From NCBI RefSeq assembly GCF_003073045.1, contig NC_037592.1:39985760-40049759 (forward strand): a stretch of 64,000 bases of DNA. Reading direction: 5' to 3'. How positions within the stretch are numbered: the stretch's first letter is position 1; each line of letters starts with the position of its first letter. Position numbers and translations under genes: made by a program. This DNA comes from Pomacea canaliculata (taxonomy: Eukaryota > Mollusca > Gastropoda > Architaenioglossa > Ampullariidae). Positions 46,601-59,459 of the stretch are shown here, piece after piece. The notes beneath the pieces are model-generated. The model had not been told where the DNA came from and did no database searches. It saw nothing but the letters and a program-made list of their open reading frames with translations.

Positions 46601-49600
46601 GTAACTTGTAGACAGACAATTCAGCTTTTTAAATGATGCATTTACAATCCTTTAACCAGTTAGCATTTGCAATTTTTTGTTAAGTACTTGACAATTATAG
46701 CCAATATATCATACAGTATGGTATACCACTGGCTCTGGCAAGCCAACATGGCAGTATTGTTATGATTCCAGAGTTAAGGGAGAGATGGAGGTTGAGGCAG
46801 ATGATCTTTCTTTACTTCTATCAGCATGACTGAAGTGGAGCAACCAATGGCTCTGGTATATTAAATTGTTTGTGTATTTCTCAAAAGATAGAATACTCCT
46901 TTACTTTCTGGCACTTAATGAAGTATCTGGATGTTCTACCTTGGGACCTAGTAGCTAAAATGCATAGGTTTACAATGCTTTAGATCTGCTAAAACTGAGG
47001 TCTGATATAACAATAGATTTGATACACTGATATAACTAAGGATTACATGTGCTTTTATTTAACATTTTTGTAATTTTTTTTTGGCTAGGTCACTGGGGAA
47101 ACAAAAATGTGAAGAACTGGTAAAACCAGACAGGGAGTACATCTGACAGCAGACAGCCACAATTTTCCTTAGGAGTGATGCTAGTCCAGCTAGTTGGTTT
47201 TAGGTGCTATGAATAGCCTCACGTGGCTATATTTTTCATTATTTGTTACTTCTCATTCTGAAATATCAATTCTTTCTAACCACTTGTTTTGTCTATTAGC
47301 TCACTGTAAACATTTCTTTACCCCTCCCCCTCTCCTATCAACTGTCCTCTAAAGAAAAAAAAAACTTATGTTTCTGTGCACTTGGTACAATTGCATTTGT
47401 TTTTACATTTTAATAATCAAGAGAAGGACTAATTTTAAGAGAAATTTGTTCAAATATAGAACATTTCTAAAAGCATAAAGCCTTACTTCATTTAATTGTA
47501 CAAATTGTATGTAAATAAAGATATTCAAAGATGAAAACTTCACTGAATTCTCTTCTAAATAAGATAATGAAGGCTTAATATATCACCTTGTTCCTGAGGA
47601 CACTGGCGTTCATCAGGTATAGTGTCATTCCATTCAAGATCTTTTGTACACTCCACCACGGAAACAACCTTATCACGGCACAAAATGGTACAAACGTCTC
47701 CACACGCCATGTGATATCTCTCTCCTAGATGTTCATTCTGACACTTGACTTCCAGAGAGATCTTTTGACACTCTACACAGAATGAGACATGAAGTACACT
47801 CATAATAATTAGCTCTTAAAATGGTATAATTAAGATTATTATTAGTATTCTGATACTACATACATCATTTGATTGTTACCATCTGACAAGTGGTTATGCT
47901 GGTCTATTGATATCGGTCATCAGGGGAAACAGCTAGATAGATGCAGCAGTTAGTGTTAGGTGAATAAAACATGGTACAGCTTGAAGGACAAGTTAAAGTC
48001 AACTGAAAATCTAGCTTTTGTTTTACTTTGCATTTTTATTGCAGTTAATAACTACAAAAATGTATTACACTTTTGAGGTATGTTTTACAGACGACACATT
48101 ACTCCTCAACTTCCTGCTCCAGTTATAATCTTGCTAGATTCCTAGACATCCATTGCCATGTTAATTTTATTTGTGCCTTCGGAATTTTTTTTTTTAAGTT
48201 GATAATAAGTTTCTGCTCCTCTTTTGTAGAAACTTTACAAAATTTAATAATAACACAAATAATAGAGCATTTAAAATGGTATATTCTCATGTTTGGCAGT
48301 GAGTTTAATATCCTTAATAAACACGAGCAGAGTTTTCAAAATATAAAAACAACAAAGGGGAGGGGAAGATGAAAAGAAAAGAAGGAAACCCCTAGCGGCT
48401 GAAGGGCCAAATAAGGAGACCTGGTTGATTGGTATCTATATAATTTCTGGTAGGGCATCAACAACTTCGACAGGTATCATGGGATTCTCAGACCACGATG
48501 GCAGCTATGGGGCAGCATAGCCACTTTATAATTCAGCAATCCAGAACTAGCAGCCAGCACCTTAGAGAAGAAAGGTGCAGTCTGGTCAGCTTTGTGCTTA
48601 TGAAATATAATTGGAAGTAATGGTGTTTTCAGCTGAGATTTCACAGTACTGTTATCATGTAATGCATTTGATAAAATGATCCATATTGCTGCCTGCAAGA
48701 TGCTATGAGTGACCTATCCTGAATCAGGTAAATTATATTTGAGCAATTAAGGTTTCATTTGACTCTCAATCAAGCTAAATAGTTTTATTTTTACACAAAC
48801 AGTACCATTCTGCCATTTACTAAATTACAACCTAGGATGATAATCCAAACAAGAAAAATGTATTCTGAAATAAAAAAAATGTTATCATGTGTAATAATTT
48901 TGCAATGTGTCATGGATCTATCATTCCCTAATCATGTCACCAAAAGAAAGCAAACCTGAAAATGTTTCTCTTAAGAGAGCATACACTAGTAAATTAATAA
49001 GTAATAATAATGTTGATGTATATACTCTTAGCCCTCACCCCTCTCCTCATCAAAGGCAGGCTCAAAATGCTGAGAAAACCAACAATACACATGCATCACC
49101 ATCATCATAACAACTTCTAGAGGCCCATGGTCATTAATTTCATGTACCAAGAAATACAGTGTCATAGAAACAGGGGCAGCTTCTCCCTCAAAAATGATGC
49201 TGAGGCAAGAATGTGAATATCGTTCACTGTCACCATGGAGTTTGTCCTCCAAAAGCTGAGCATCTTCCTACACCACTAAAATATAAAGTAGTCTAGAAAC
49301 GTTATGGAACAAGAAGGCAGGATAAACACACTAAGACAGTGATGCTTAGTAATAACAGAATTTCTGCATCAATTTTATTAAAAAATTTTAAAACTTCATC
49401 CCTTTTATGTTCAAATATTTTGGGAGCTTTTTTCAATTTTTTTTGCCTTATAGGACGCATTTAACTTTTTACTTAACTCTTATGCATTTTACTTGTTAGT
49501 TTGGAGGACATTTCTACCTGCTTATGCGAGTCTTTTTTTTTTAATACTTTGTGGGTTTTATTATTGTGCCTGCTGATCATACAAGATGCTATAAATCTAA

Positions 49601-50583
49601 AGAAATGCCCTATTTTTAAAATGGCATTTTCTCTGCTCTTTATTACCACTGCCACTACACACCATCATAGCCTAAAAATAAAAGTTCATACTTGGTAAAT
49701 GATAAGCCGGAGACTGAGAGTCACATTTGATCTCACGTTGCCATGGAAGCGTCTTCATGTGGTTACAATGATCAGTAAATGATCTGTTCTTTATTTCAGA
49801 GTCTGTGCATTCAGTGCAAGGTGAATCCTTATGGTGACCTTTAAAGCACCTGAAAGCAAGCAAATCCACATCAAGCATTGCCATGCCAAGTTTTTTTTAA
49901 AGCAGATGCAGCATAAATGACAAATTATAATTTAGATATATCTTTTCAATATTTGTGCTTAAATCCGAAATATTTGTACTTGACATTCAACATATCTGTA
50001 AAAGCAAATTTGAATTTTGTGATGCTTTTGAGTATCTGAACACATGTGCTACATGTTTCATTAACAATTAACATGGTTTGATCATAAGATAGTCATGTAG
50101 AAAGTTCCTTAAAAAATGTATAGACTGTCAAGTGTTATCAATGACTAAAAAACAATTATGGCGATGTGGTAACGTGATAACCACATAAAGAAAAAACTGA
50201 AAATATATGCATATATTCTGTCACTAACGGACTGAATCTTCTCCCTCCTTTATAAGCACACGCACACACACGTGCACTAACCCATCCACTCATTTCATAC
50301 ACACACATCACTGCCCCATATACTCACAGGGTAGGACAAAGCTTGCAATAATTGGCATCATCAACTTCACTTGCTACTGTCCACTGTAACACATCATTTT
50401 AATTTTTTAAACAAATCAAAATACACACTATCAAAATCATTAAGCACATTAACAAACATGACCACACTTCTAAGAATAATTTTTTTCTAAACCATAAAGG
50501 CATCTGCTCAAATAAAACTTCAATACCTTATTTGTTTCACTAGAGATGATAAAGATAGCAAGAAAGAAAAGTCCCTCTGCCAT
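40625..50583 (-). CDS. Small type I membrane receptor with Cys-rich ectodomain and death-domain-like tail
   Basis: Exons (transcript order): 50583-50527 (signal peptide MAEGLFFLAIFIISS), 50383-50328, 49849-49692, 47772-47587, 45934-45891, 45594-45480 (transmembrane LISVAAVVITCIVLFI followed by KYKRQK), 45083-45009, optional 44197-44163, possibly about 43637-43573, then 42467-42347, 41209-41135 and 40667-40625. The ectodomain carries paired Cys motifs (YCKLCP, SPCTECTD, MACGDVCTILC), like TNF-receptor Cys-rich repeats. The cytoplasmic end (ILQELFDQQS, then ITWHVIALHLLGWTAEKVD) resembles the first half of a death domain. Phases agree through the transmembrane exon; beyond that more than one path is possible. 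TNFR-superfamily assignment is an inference. Confidence 0.55.
42110..42180 (+). repeat. SINE 3'-tail family member
   Basis: GCAGCACACTGAGCTCATAT, then GTGTGATTTACAAAGTC and ATT repeats, in an intron of the receptor gene (antisense to it). Confidence 0.45.
45658..45695. repeat. (CA)n / CCCA simple repeat
   Basis: CCCACCCACCCACACACACA-type repeat in an intron of the receptor gene. Confidence 0.8.
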
Positions 50584-51280
50584 TCTATGATCCAGACAGC
50601 TCTTCTTTGGGTTTGAAATGGTCTGTAAAAATAAGTTCCACATACACGTTAGTCCACGCAAGTATCTAAGACAACCATTCATATATTCAAAAGGGTTTAC
50701 ACTATGGTAAGAACATATACATAAAAGTAAAACATGCAAATGTTTTCAACTCTATATGCTTGATCTACTCTTCCATAAAATATTCTCCCAGCACTTGTAT
50801 TTCAAATCAAACCTGATGATATTGTTCCAATATGACTTTCTTAAAGCTTTCCAGAAAAGAAATAGACTGAACTGAAATATGCATCTAAAAGAACAGAAAA
50901 GAACCAAAAACACAAGGAAGAGAGAGGGGTGGAATCTGCCAGATCTTGTGGAAGCAAAGGAATTCTAATGCTGACTCAGCAAATATTGCTTTACAAATAA
51001 TACAAAACAAATTAACCACACAAAACATGAAAGTCCATCCAGACATGAACTTTTCTCAAAGCTGTCAAAAAAGTCCTTAAATGGATGTAGTTTGTTGTTT
51101 CTCAGAAATGCAGAGGTCTGTATAGCCCATCCAGAATACTCGTTTCCCTATATATGATTACAAGTCATAATCTATTTTCTTGCTTTAGGAAGATGAAACT
51201 CAATCATGATGTACAAAGAAACAATGTCCTTAAGGAACATACTATAAGGGCAAACTGTAAATCATTAATAAAATAATAAA

Positions 51281-51345
51281 ATAAATAGCACATTTGTATA
51301 GCATCTTTTACCAGCATCAGCCAGACTCAAGGCAAGTTATATATA
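51281..51345 (-). repeat. SINE 3'-tail family member
   Basis: The minus strand reads CTTGAGTCTGGCTGATGCTG, then GATGCTATACAAATGTGC; nearly the same words occur at 62,648-62,715. Confidence 0.55.
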
Positions 51346-52283
51346 GGCATGCAAGCACATCATATTAATTTATACATATAATAATTAAATAATATTAATT
51401 TTTTACCTACTTCCCCAATTCTCCTACGAACAAGATTTATTGACCGGTTTCAGAAAACATTGCACTCAAAAAAACCTGCTTTTTAAAGTCATTTTTATGT
51501 ATATAAATCTATATCAACAACCAGTAATGAAAAGATTTGTTTTTGTGTCTGATTTATTACAAGATAATTTACACAGTGAGACCTCCAACCTGAACTTTGA
51601 CATTTCAGTAATCAGCAAATGTTCTTTACATGGTTTGGAACTCTTTTAAGTGATTTACGCATGTTTCTATCATGTTTTATTGTTTGAAATTCTGACAAGG
51701 CCATAATTTAAGTGTCACCTATGAGAGAGCCAACAACAGAGATGAGGGTAAAGGATGAAGGGGCCAACTATGTAAGTATGCTGTATGGTGGGTTGCACCA
51801 TTGCAATTTTTATTTCACTGTGAAGTATCTCTCATTCCCCCTATTTGTGATTTCGCCGAAAAAGCAAAATTCTCTTTTTCTAAAACAAATATTAAATTGA
51901 TGGCAGCATCTTCAACAATTTAACAGAACTTCATTTGTAAAAAATATTTTAAAATGTTTCATTTAATGTCTCCAACCTCAAGCACATCTTTTCCAGCAGT
52001 TTTACTGCCTAGAAGAAATGAAGGTTTGAGAATTACAAGAATGCTTCAATAGGTAATAAATTATTGAATGCGGTGTGTCTGGTGAAATCAAAATTAATTG
52101 AATACTAATGTGAAATTGTGATATACAAAATTAATATAATTACAGTTTAAGCATAGCAATGTCAGGGTTTAGTGTTTGTTTTTGGTTGTTTTTTTTTATA
52201 TATATATATTGGTAACTATAAAACATTTAATCTTAAAATTCCTATTCCTCTTTCCAAGCTACAAACAAATTTTAATGACTTAC

Positions 52284-52365
52284 ATGGGTGGCAATCACTG
52301 CACGGTTTGTCTTGCAAGGGTTTACTGAATACTGAGATATCTTCAATGATATCACAATGGCGATC
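52284..52365 (-). other. Probable 5' UTR exon of the receptor gene
   Basis: Acceptor (CCGTATATAG) and a strong donor (CCAT|GTAAGT) bound an 82-nt segment upstream of the signal-peptide exon. The frame of the start codon is open back through it but has no further ATG, so it is most likely untranslated. Confidence 0.5.
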
Positions 52366-52639
52366 CTATATACGGAAGGAAAACTTGTTATCAAAACCCG
52401 AACTGCAAACACGTCTGACAAGAGAGGCTCCTTTTTGTTTTTGTTTTTTTGTAGTAATTTTGCTGATCGGTGATCACAGCATGTCATCGAATTTTTAAGT
52501 ATGCTCGATAGTATTCATGTATTTGAGTCATTAAAATAGAAACTATATACTTACGGTTTTATATATATTACAAGCACTGAAGTTAGGCATTAGAGTTTAA
52601 CCAGGAAGTTTGTAGCAATTACTACTTAAACTTCTAATT

Positions 52640-53248
52640 TTACTTACTCCAGCTACTCACACTTTCCAGGGAAATAAAAACGAAAGTTCTTTCCCGTAGA
52701 ACTCGTTAGCGTTCCGTCTCTGGCAACCTGCCCCTGTAGCGAGACACCTTTTTCAGATCATACTTACCTGTCTGTGGGGTTTTCCCAAAGTCGGTGTTCA
52801 CTTGTTTACTCCAAGTAAGGGCACGTCACTCTGGCTGTGGAACTACTCACTGCGGAGGAAAAAAAGTGGTCTGCTCATGCGCTTTCCGTCTCTCAGGGTC
52901 ATTTCCTCCCGGGGTCTTTGAACGGCCGAACTTCTGCACTGACTACCAATCTTCACATACACGTGGATTATTGCCCATTTCTTTTTTGTAATATTGCGCA
53001 CGTGGTCTTGCTAATCCTCCTTTTGACGCAGTTACTCTTCAGTTGTAACTGTATTTGTAATCAATCTCACCGCGCCACCAGTCAATCCTTATAAAATTAT
53101 TAACTTCCGTTTAGATCAATCATAATTTGCTTCATGCCTTTTAAACAGTAATTGTAATACTTGTATTCTCGTAAGGGTAATTAGGTTTTGTGTAGTTAAT
53201 CAGCATAAGTGGCAATTTTTTAAAGTGTTGATTAAGCAATCGTTAGAA
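52640..53248. promoter_or_regulatory. Divergent promoter region, receptor gene (-) / integrase-derived gene (+)
   Basis: Lies between the 5' end of the receptor gene and the ATG at 53,249 of the integrase-derived gene. It is GC-richer than its surroundings around 52,690-52,930 and has no TATA box that I can assign. A shared bidirectional promoter is plausible but inferred. Confidence 0.4.
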
Positions 53249-56200
53249 ATGGATGCCACTAGAATGGAAATTCTCCGACTTCAAATGGAACGACTGCGCA
53301 CATACATTACTACTGGTAAATATTGGGAGGGTGCCAACGAAAGCGAAAAAAAGAGAATTCGCAACCAGTCAAAAAGATTCATTTTGGAAAGTAAGTACTT
53401 AAAATTAATTTGATGTTCTTAATGTTACCTGTTAATATAACGTCATTCCCCTGTAAACTTAACGTTACAATTCATTACTAATTTGCAATATTTTCCCAAG
53501 TAACATGCTGTGGGTGTTTGAAGGAACTATGTCCTTTTTTGTGTTTTGTTCTTTGTGTGTCACCCCATAAAAAATTAATGCTATCAGTATCTGTATTTTT
53601 CAGACGATAGCCTATTCTATGTTGGTGTTGATGGACAGAAGAGAGAAGTGGTCACAAACCTAGAAAGGGTGAAAGAGATCATCGACAACTTTCACAGTAT
53701 TTCAGGACGACATAGTGGCATAGATGCCACTGTGAACAAGATTACCACTTGGTATTGGTGGGGATCGATTAAAGATGATGTAATCCATTTTGTAAGTTAT
53801 TTCGACAGAAGTGTCATGAAAATTATAGATAAATATGCAGCATTAATTTAGTCATCAGCTGTTGCATTTCTTAAAGAGATTATTTTAGGATGCAGCCATC
53901 AAAATAAAGAGATTTATATAGTGCATTTACTTATTTAAACAAATAGGTTTAATGCACAAAAGCAAGGCAAATACAGGAAAGACAAATATAAAATGCACTT
54001 AACACACTGATAGAGATCAAAACATTTCAGCAAACAGTCAAAATACACACAACAAAGCTTGCACACACAACATGCCATGATAAGGTCAAAAGGACTGGCA
54101 GGTAGTGTAAGCGGAAAAGGTGAGTTTGAATTGGTAGAGTTTTTATATATGTTGAATGCACAGGAAAACGTAGTAATGGAATATACACTATCAAAGGCTT
54201 CATCACTGAGAAGACAATTGATTGTTATCTTGATAAATGTAGTTCAAATTCACCTTTCAATCCACAGTGTTATAGCTGTGAATGGTGAAACAATATGCTG
54301 TTATTTACTACATACAACAAATGATAAGGAATATCGGCAAAATCTTTCTTGAAAATATATCTCTGCTTTTCAATTTCCTCTTTTTCTTACTATTATACAG
54401 GTGAAAAATGTGATGTTTCAGATAAAGAGCTGTACGATCTGCCAGAAACAGAAAAAAGGAAATGAGAAACCTAAAAGGATAAGGAAACAGGGTTTTGTCA
54501 TAAGACCCGTTAAAGTCAAAGAACCTCTTGAGCTTGTTGTAATGGATCTTATGGGTATGGGCATTCTGGAAATGTAAATAGAGGGTGTAGGTGTAATAAT
54601 GTATATTTGCTGTAATAGTTCTGTGATAATTTTCTATTGCTTCATAGCAAGGAACCTATCTATTGCCAGTAGACTGCTTGCTGCTTTTTCTTATTTCCAC
54701 TTCTTATGCCCTAATTTTATGCTAAACATCTGAATCAATCAAATGAGTAAAAGTTCCTTACGTGGATTAAGTTTTTATGTGCTTCTCATCATAGAAGTGT
54801 GGAATGCAGGAAGTACAGTCAGAACTCAATAAGTCGACCTTCCCTAAGTCGAAAACCTCCCTATATCGAATTAATTGTTAGTTCCCGGCTAAATACCTGC
54901 GCCTATTACGCCATTTTCACTAACTCGAAAACTCTGTAAGTCCAATTTTTTTCAGGTCCCTTTGAGTTTGACTTATCAAGGTCCGACTGTACAATTACCA
55001 ACATTATGTAATTCACGCATGTGATCAGCATGTAGAATAGCTAAAATCCAACAGAATAATGAGTATGCAACCTGTGAAGAAGTAAATTGCTTCATAGCAT
55101 AAATTTGTTGTCAGTCAACTATTATGTAACTTGCATTCTTACTTTTCTGACTGTTACTCATGTTTTTGTTTTTTTTTAAACAGGGCCTTTGCAGCAAACA
55201 GCTAAAGGCAAGACTCATATATTAACTTTGGTTGACTATTTCACAAAGTTCATAGAGGTATCTGCACTGAAGTCAAACAACCCAGAAGAAGTATGTCGTA
55301 AAATTAGATCATTCATCTATAGGTACGTTCAGCAGGTTTGCCACATTTAAGAGATCTATACAAAGAATTTTGATAGAAAACCAGGCTGGCAAAAATTTAA
55401 TATAAAAACAAGGATAAAAATGAAACTAAAGAGCAATAGTGCATGTGAAGCTTGGCTGGGACTAAACAAAATGATGGGTTGTGTGATAAAAAGACAAGAT
55501 TTGCTGCTTTGGGCTTTACTATTAAATTTTACTCCAAGTGTAACATCCATGAGTTTTCTTGAGAATGTAAATGGTTTGTTCTTTCCTGTCCTCACGTAGT
55601 ATTTTAGTGGGTGAGGACACTAACATCTTACCTCTCCAGGATTAATCTCTTCAAAGCTTATAGAAAGACAGTCTGAAAGAATGGGTGCTTAGGTCCTGTG
55701 CCCAGCAGCTGAACCTATGGTTCACACATTTGTTTCATCTGTTCCTGAACTGTCAGTTTTTTCCTAAGTTATGGACCACTCCAGACCAGTGGTCTTAACC
55801 CCTTATTTCTGCTAATTGCATGAAGAGAATTGGGTGCAGCCAATTAGTCAATGCCATTACTTATCAGATCACTTCCAGTTTGCATACAAAGAGGAGTGGA
55901 TGATGCCTGCTTGAATCTCCATAATCTGGTTGCAAGTGATGTGAATAGCATTAGAAGATCTATGCACAGGGCTGTGCGGTTAAAAGCTGTCTGGGTGTGT
56001 GAGGTATGACTGTATTTTTCTTATTATTGATGGGAGCTCCCAGAAGAACATTTCTGTCACCAGTAGATAATAAAGAAGTATTTATTTGCCCATGTTCTCT
56101 GAAGGTTGTTTGGCATTCAGTAAATTCCACAGGGTGGGCCACTTAATTAAAAGTAGCCCGCCTCATCCGAATATATTATAGGAAGCAAGCTTAAGTGACT

Positions 56201-57394
56201 CAGCGTGTGGGAAGCAATGTAAAAATAAGTTTTACCCTTATAAAGATAATAAATAAAGTCTCTAACACTTACTTCCCAGCTAACAAAGATTACAGGACTA
56301 AAGCTGTTATATAAATACTATGCAGTGCTTGATGGTGTCATCTTCAGGAATAGAATGTGAAGTAAGCATACATTGCATTTAATTAAAGATAGCTGAAAAC
56401 TTGCTATTATTATTTTATTGTGTATTCTATTTTTGCATTATATAACATTCAGGAGACATGCACAGGTAAGTCATTTCTAAAGATGTAATCATCAAATCTA
56501 AATGTTTGCTTCCTAAACAGATGCATGTTTCTCCTTTGTTGAAAAAATAATTAGTGTGTATCTGCTTCGATTGTGCAGAATATTCATGATCCTTGAAATA
56601 AAGCAGTGCTCTTTGTGAAATATTTATCTTGTATTGTGTCAGCTTTTCTTTCTTTGCTTTTATTTTTTTTTTTTTTACAAAAATTCTCATTTGTAACTTA
56701 CAGGTATGGAGCACCAAAACAGTTGGTATCTTATACAGGACGAGACTTTGTTAATGAGGTATGAAAATATTTGTTTTCCTTTGCAGTAACCCTTACCTAT
56801 TTACCAAAAGGTCATTATATGATTTCAAATAGTTAAATATAGGGACTACTTCTTTCCTGCAAACACTGAATCTTTCTCATTTACATTTTCCAACAGGTCA
56901 ATGATCAGTTGTACAAGATGATGAAAATAAAGTGTGGTGTATCGTATGCATTTCATCCACAATCAAATGGCTTAGTGAAGAGCATGAACAGGACAGTGAA
57001 GACAAGACTTTCTAAAGTGACAACACAACACAGATGTGACTGGGATGAAGTCCTGCAAGATGTTGCTTTTTCCATCAGATGTCAGAAGCAAGCATCAACA
57101 AAGTACACACCATTCTTTCTCATGTATGGACGCCACCCAAGATATCCATTCCAGGTGAAGTGTAATGCATGACTTTTTTTTTCTTTTGTCTGTAATTATA
57201 TAACACTTAGATTAAACAAGCATTTAAATTTCTGTGTCACTGACTTGCAGATGGAAGAGGCCGCTGATGTGGTGATTCAACCCAATAGTGACGAAGAGCC
57301 TGAAACAGATGAGGAGTCTGAGGTGCCTGCAGTATCTGCTGTAGAAGAATCTGAAATAGACACAGATGAAGAGGCTATTACTAATAGAATGTAG
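53249..57394 (+). CDS. GIN1-like host gene derived from a transposon/retroelement integrase
   Basis: Seven GT-AG exons with agreeing phases: 53249-53390, 53604-53791, 54401-54554, 55184-55322, 56704-56758, 56897-57154, 57251-57394; about 359 codons. The N-terminal part (MERLRTYITTGKYW, then SLFYVGVDGQKREVV) matches the start of GIN1-type proteins. Next come an H2C2-type zinc-binding segment (IIDNFHSISGRHSGID, CTICQ) and an integrase-type core (LELVVMDLMGPL, TLVDYFTKFIEV, YAFHPQSNGLV), then a short acidic tail. The absence of flanking repeats or other element genes, and the introns, point to an old domesticated gene that looks whole. Function unknown. Vertebrate GIN1 and its relatives derive from Ginger/gypsy-type integrases. 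Confidence 0.8.
54816..54989. mobile_element. pogo/Tigger-like MITE, 174 bp
   Basis: Begins CAGTCAGAACTCAATAAGTC and ends in the inverted form of CAGTCGGACCTTGATAAGTC, flanked on both sides by TA, the usual target duplication. No coding capacity. It sits in the third intron of the integrase-derived gene. The terminal inverted repeats match about 18 of 23 positions. Confidence 0.75.
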
Positions 57395-57525
57395 TTTAGC
57401 ATGAAGATTCATATGCTCACCAACAGCAATCAAGATTATAAAAGTAAAGGTCTTAAAAGGAAAAATTTTACTGAACTATAAAAATAATGTGGGAAGAGAA
57501 ACGAAAGCACATAAACTGGGCAACT

Positions 57526-57531
57526 AATAAA
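57526..57531 (+). terminator. Poly(A) signal of the integrase-derived gene
   Basis: AATAAA 132 nt after the stop codon at 57,394. Confidence 0.5.
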
Positions 57532-57641
57532 TGACCAGCAAAGCGATACTCTACTTTTTGACAACTAATCAGTCAAAAGCTAGAATGAGACAAAGAAGCA
57601 ATACTCTGCTTTTCTACAACTAAGGTCTAAATGAGTTCATT

Positions 57642-58050
57642 AAAATATAGAATGAGATGTAAAGAAGACTAGCATAATATGTATATTCTTATCTACATCT
57701 CTCACTGAATCAATCATCAGTGCCTCTGGGTGTACGGACTGCATATACAAGGGCTTTTGTGAGAGTTGCTGTGAGTGCAGAATCAAAGAGGGTAAGACAT
57801 CAAGGCCATTTGTTGAAGGAGAATTACCTTCATGCATGACTGTTACCCCTGAGTAGTCACCAGTAAAACATATTGGACACTTGGCACTACCTTGTGCAAG
57901 GATTCCATTGCTCCATTTGTAGTAGGTGTCTTCTGGACACCGACACAGGAGAGGGATGATGTCAGCATTGACTGCGAGGACCAGTGGTTCTAGATAGGAG
58001 TGATGGAAGCCATTTACATCACAACTGCAAAATCCACCTTCCTTAGAAAC
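57642..58050 (-). CDS. Possible Cys-rich exon, unrecognised
   Basis: A minus-strand frame open from about 58,050 reads EGGFCSCDVNGFHH, then LLCRCPEDTYYKW and AKCPICFTGDYSG, after an acceptor-like CTGCCCTCAG and with a donor-like GTAATT after MHEG. Closely spaced Cys suggest an extracellular disulfide-rich module. Another Cys-rich frame (CDWCTLNTPLCEM) lies just upstream in a different frame. Could be part of a gene on the minus strand or a relic. Confidence 0.3.
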
Positions 58051-58702
58051 TGAGGGCAGCAGCCTAATTCAGCCACATGGCATGTGTTCATCTCACACAG
58101 GGGTGTATTTAGTGTACACCAGTCACAGCTTACAGATGCTGGCGAAAGCCTGTGAAAGTATATGAAATGCTTCAAGTGAGTGGCTAAATACTATTTTCTT
58201 GAATGGAAAGATTTAGATTTCCTCCTATCATCCTTATACATGCATTTGCAGAGAAAGATTTAGCATCTCACTTGTGCTGTTAGAGTGTAATGAAAGCAGA
58301 CAAAAAAGAGAAATTCATAAAGTCTTACAGGTACACTGACTTTAAACATAAATATCTCGTCCCACTTAAAGAACTAAGGCATACTGTACTGTCATTTTGT
58401 AAGGATGATGACAAGTCATCCCAATTCTAGATTTATATAAAGAGGAAAAGGGAACCACCAAGACAACTGACCTCCCCATCAAAATGACAAAAAATAAAAA
58501 TCTGAAATAAATATTAATACCTTTAAAATAAAGCTACCATGAAAATAGTTTAACCATTCATTTTAAAAGGATAAAAAGAAATGTGCTTCCCCTAACAATT
58601 ATACCAAAAGTTATAAATAAGTATAACTTAAAGTAGAGTAAATAAACTACAAAATGACTCTTGCATCCACACTATAAACAATAGCGTATTATAGAACACC
58701 TC

Positions 58703-58734
58703 TCCCCCCCCCCCCCCCAAAAAAAAAAAAAAAG
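58703..58734. repeat. Poly-C / poly-A tract
   Basis: About 17 C followed by about 15 A in an otherwise unremarkable intergenic stretch (58,150-58,980) that holds no gene I can support. Confidence 0.85.
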
Positions 58735-58984
58735 TAAGAACCCAAACCCAATCTAGAGACAGGAACAACACAGTCCTGGGATCTGGCAACCAGTATGGTG
58801 ACCGTGTACCACCACTCAGAATCTTGTAGGCCTTCTGGACCAAAAATCAAAGAACCTGCATTGTTGCATCATGGAACAGTGACTCACCCTCAAACCATTA
58901 CCCCTTTCCCTCTTTTCTTCCTTTATCCTTTTTGAAGATTGTTAGCACTATTCCGATCATTCTATTCATTATCTGTTTTCACTC

Positions 58985-59345
58985 CAATCAGAGGACAATT
59001 CGCTGTTTTTCCATTTTGTAGCCGTGGAGCAGTTCAGTATCGAGCAACACAGTCTTGTAGTGAAAACATTACCAAAACGGTGAGGGCTACACAAAGACTG
59101 ATCTCGCTTCACAGTGGCAACCACCGAGCTCATGTGATCACACACCTTGTGACTTCTTTTTATGGAGCTGTGTGAAGTCGCAAGTTTACACCAACAACTT
59201 GTCGAAGAGGGAAATTCAAGAGGTAATTGGCGAAATCGATAGGGGCGTCTGCGCAAGAGTTATCGTTAATTTCAACAATCAAATGACTGCCTGCAGAGAA
59301 AGAGGGGGTGAACATATGCTTGATATTATTTTTAATCATTAAATC
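58985..59345 (+). mobile_element. Internally deleted Tc1/mariner-like DNA transposon remnant
   Basis: A frame at about 59,140-59,340 reads PCDFFLWSCVKSQVY, then REIQEVIGEI, RVIVNFNNQMTAC and GGEHMLDII, the C-terminal pattern of DDE transposases found in many invertebrate elements. Just upstream (58,990-59,100) RRAVQYRATQSC-like words suggest the N-terminal DNA-binding part, with the catalytic middle missing. GAAACGCCCTAT at about 59,428 may be the right terminal repeat. Confidence 0.5.
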
Positions 59346-59459
59346 AGAGCATATGTTGAATAAAATTTACTAAAAATTTTGCTTTGATTTTGACTGATTT
59401 ATTGCATTTTTAAAATGCATACTTTATGAAACGCCCTATATTTACATTCTCCACACCCC

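Noticed and set aside
52284-52365. A Cys-rich coding exon (KPCSDCHP) for the receptor
   Set aside because: That frame meets a stop in the next exon, whereas the frame of the signal-peptide ATG is open; it is better read as 5' UTR.
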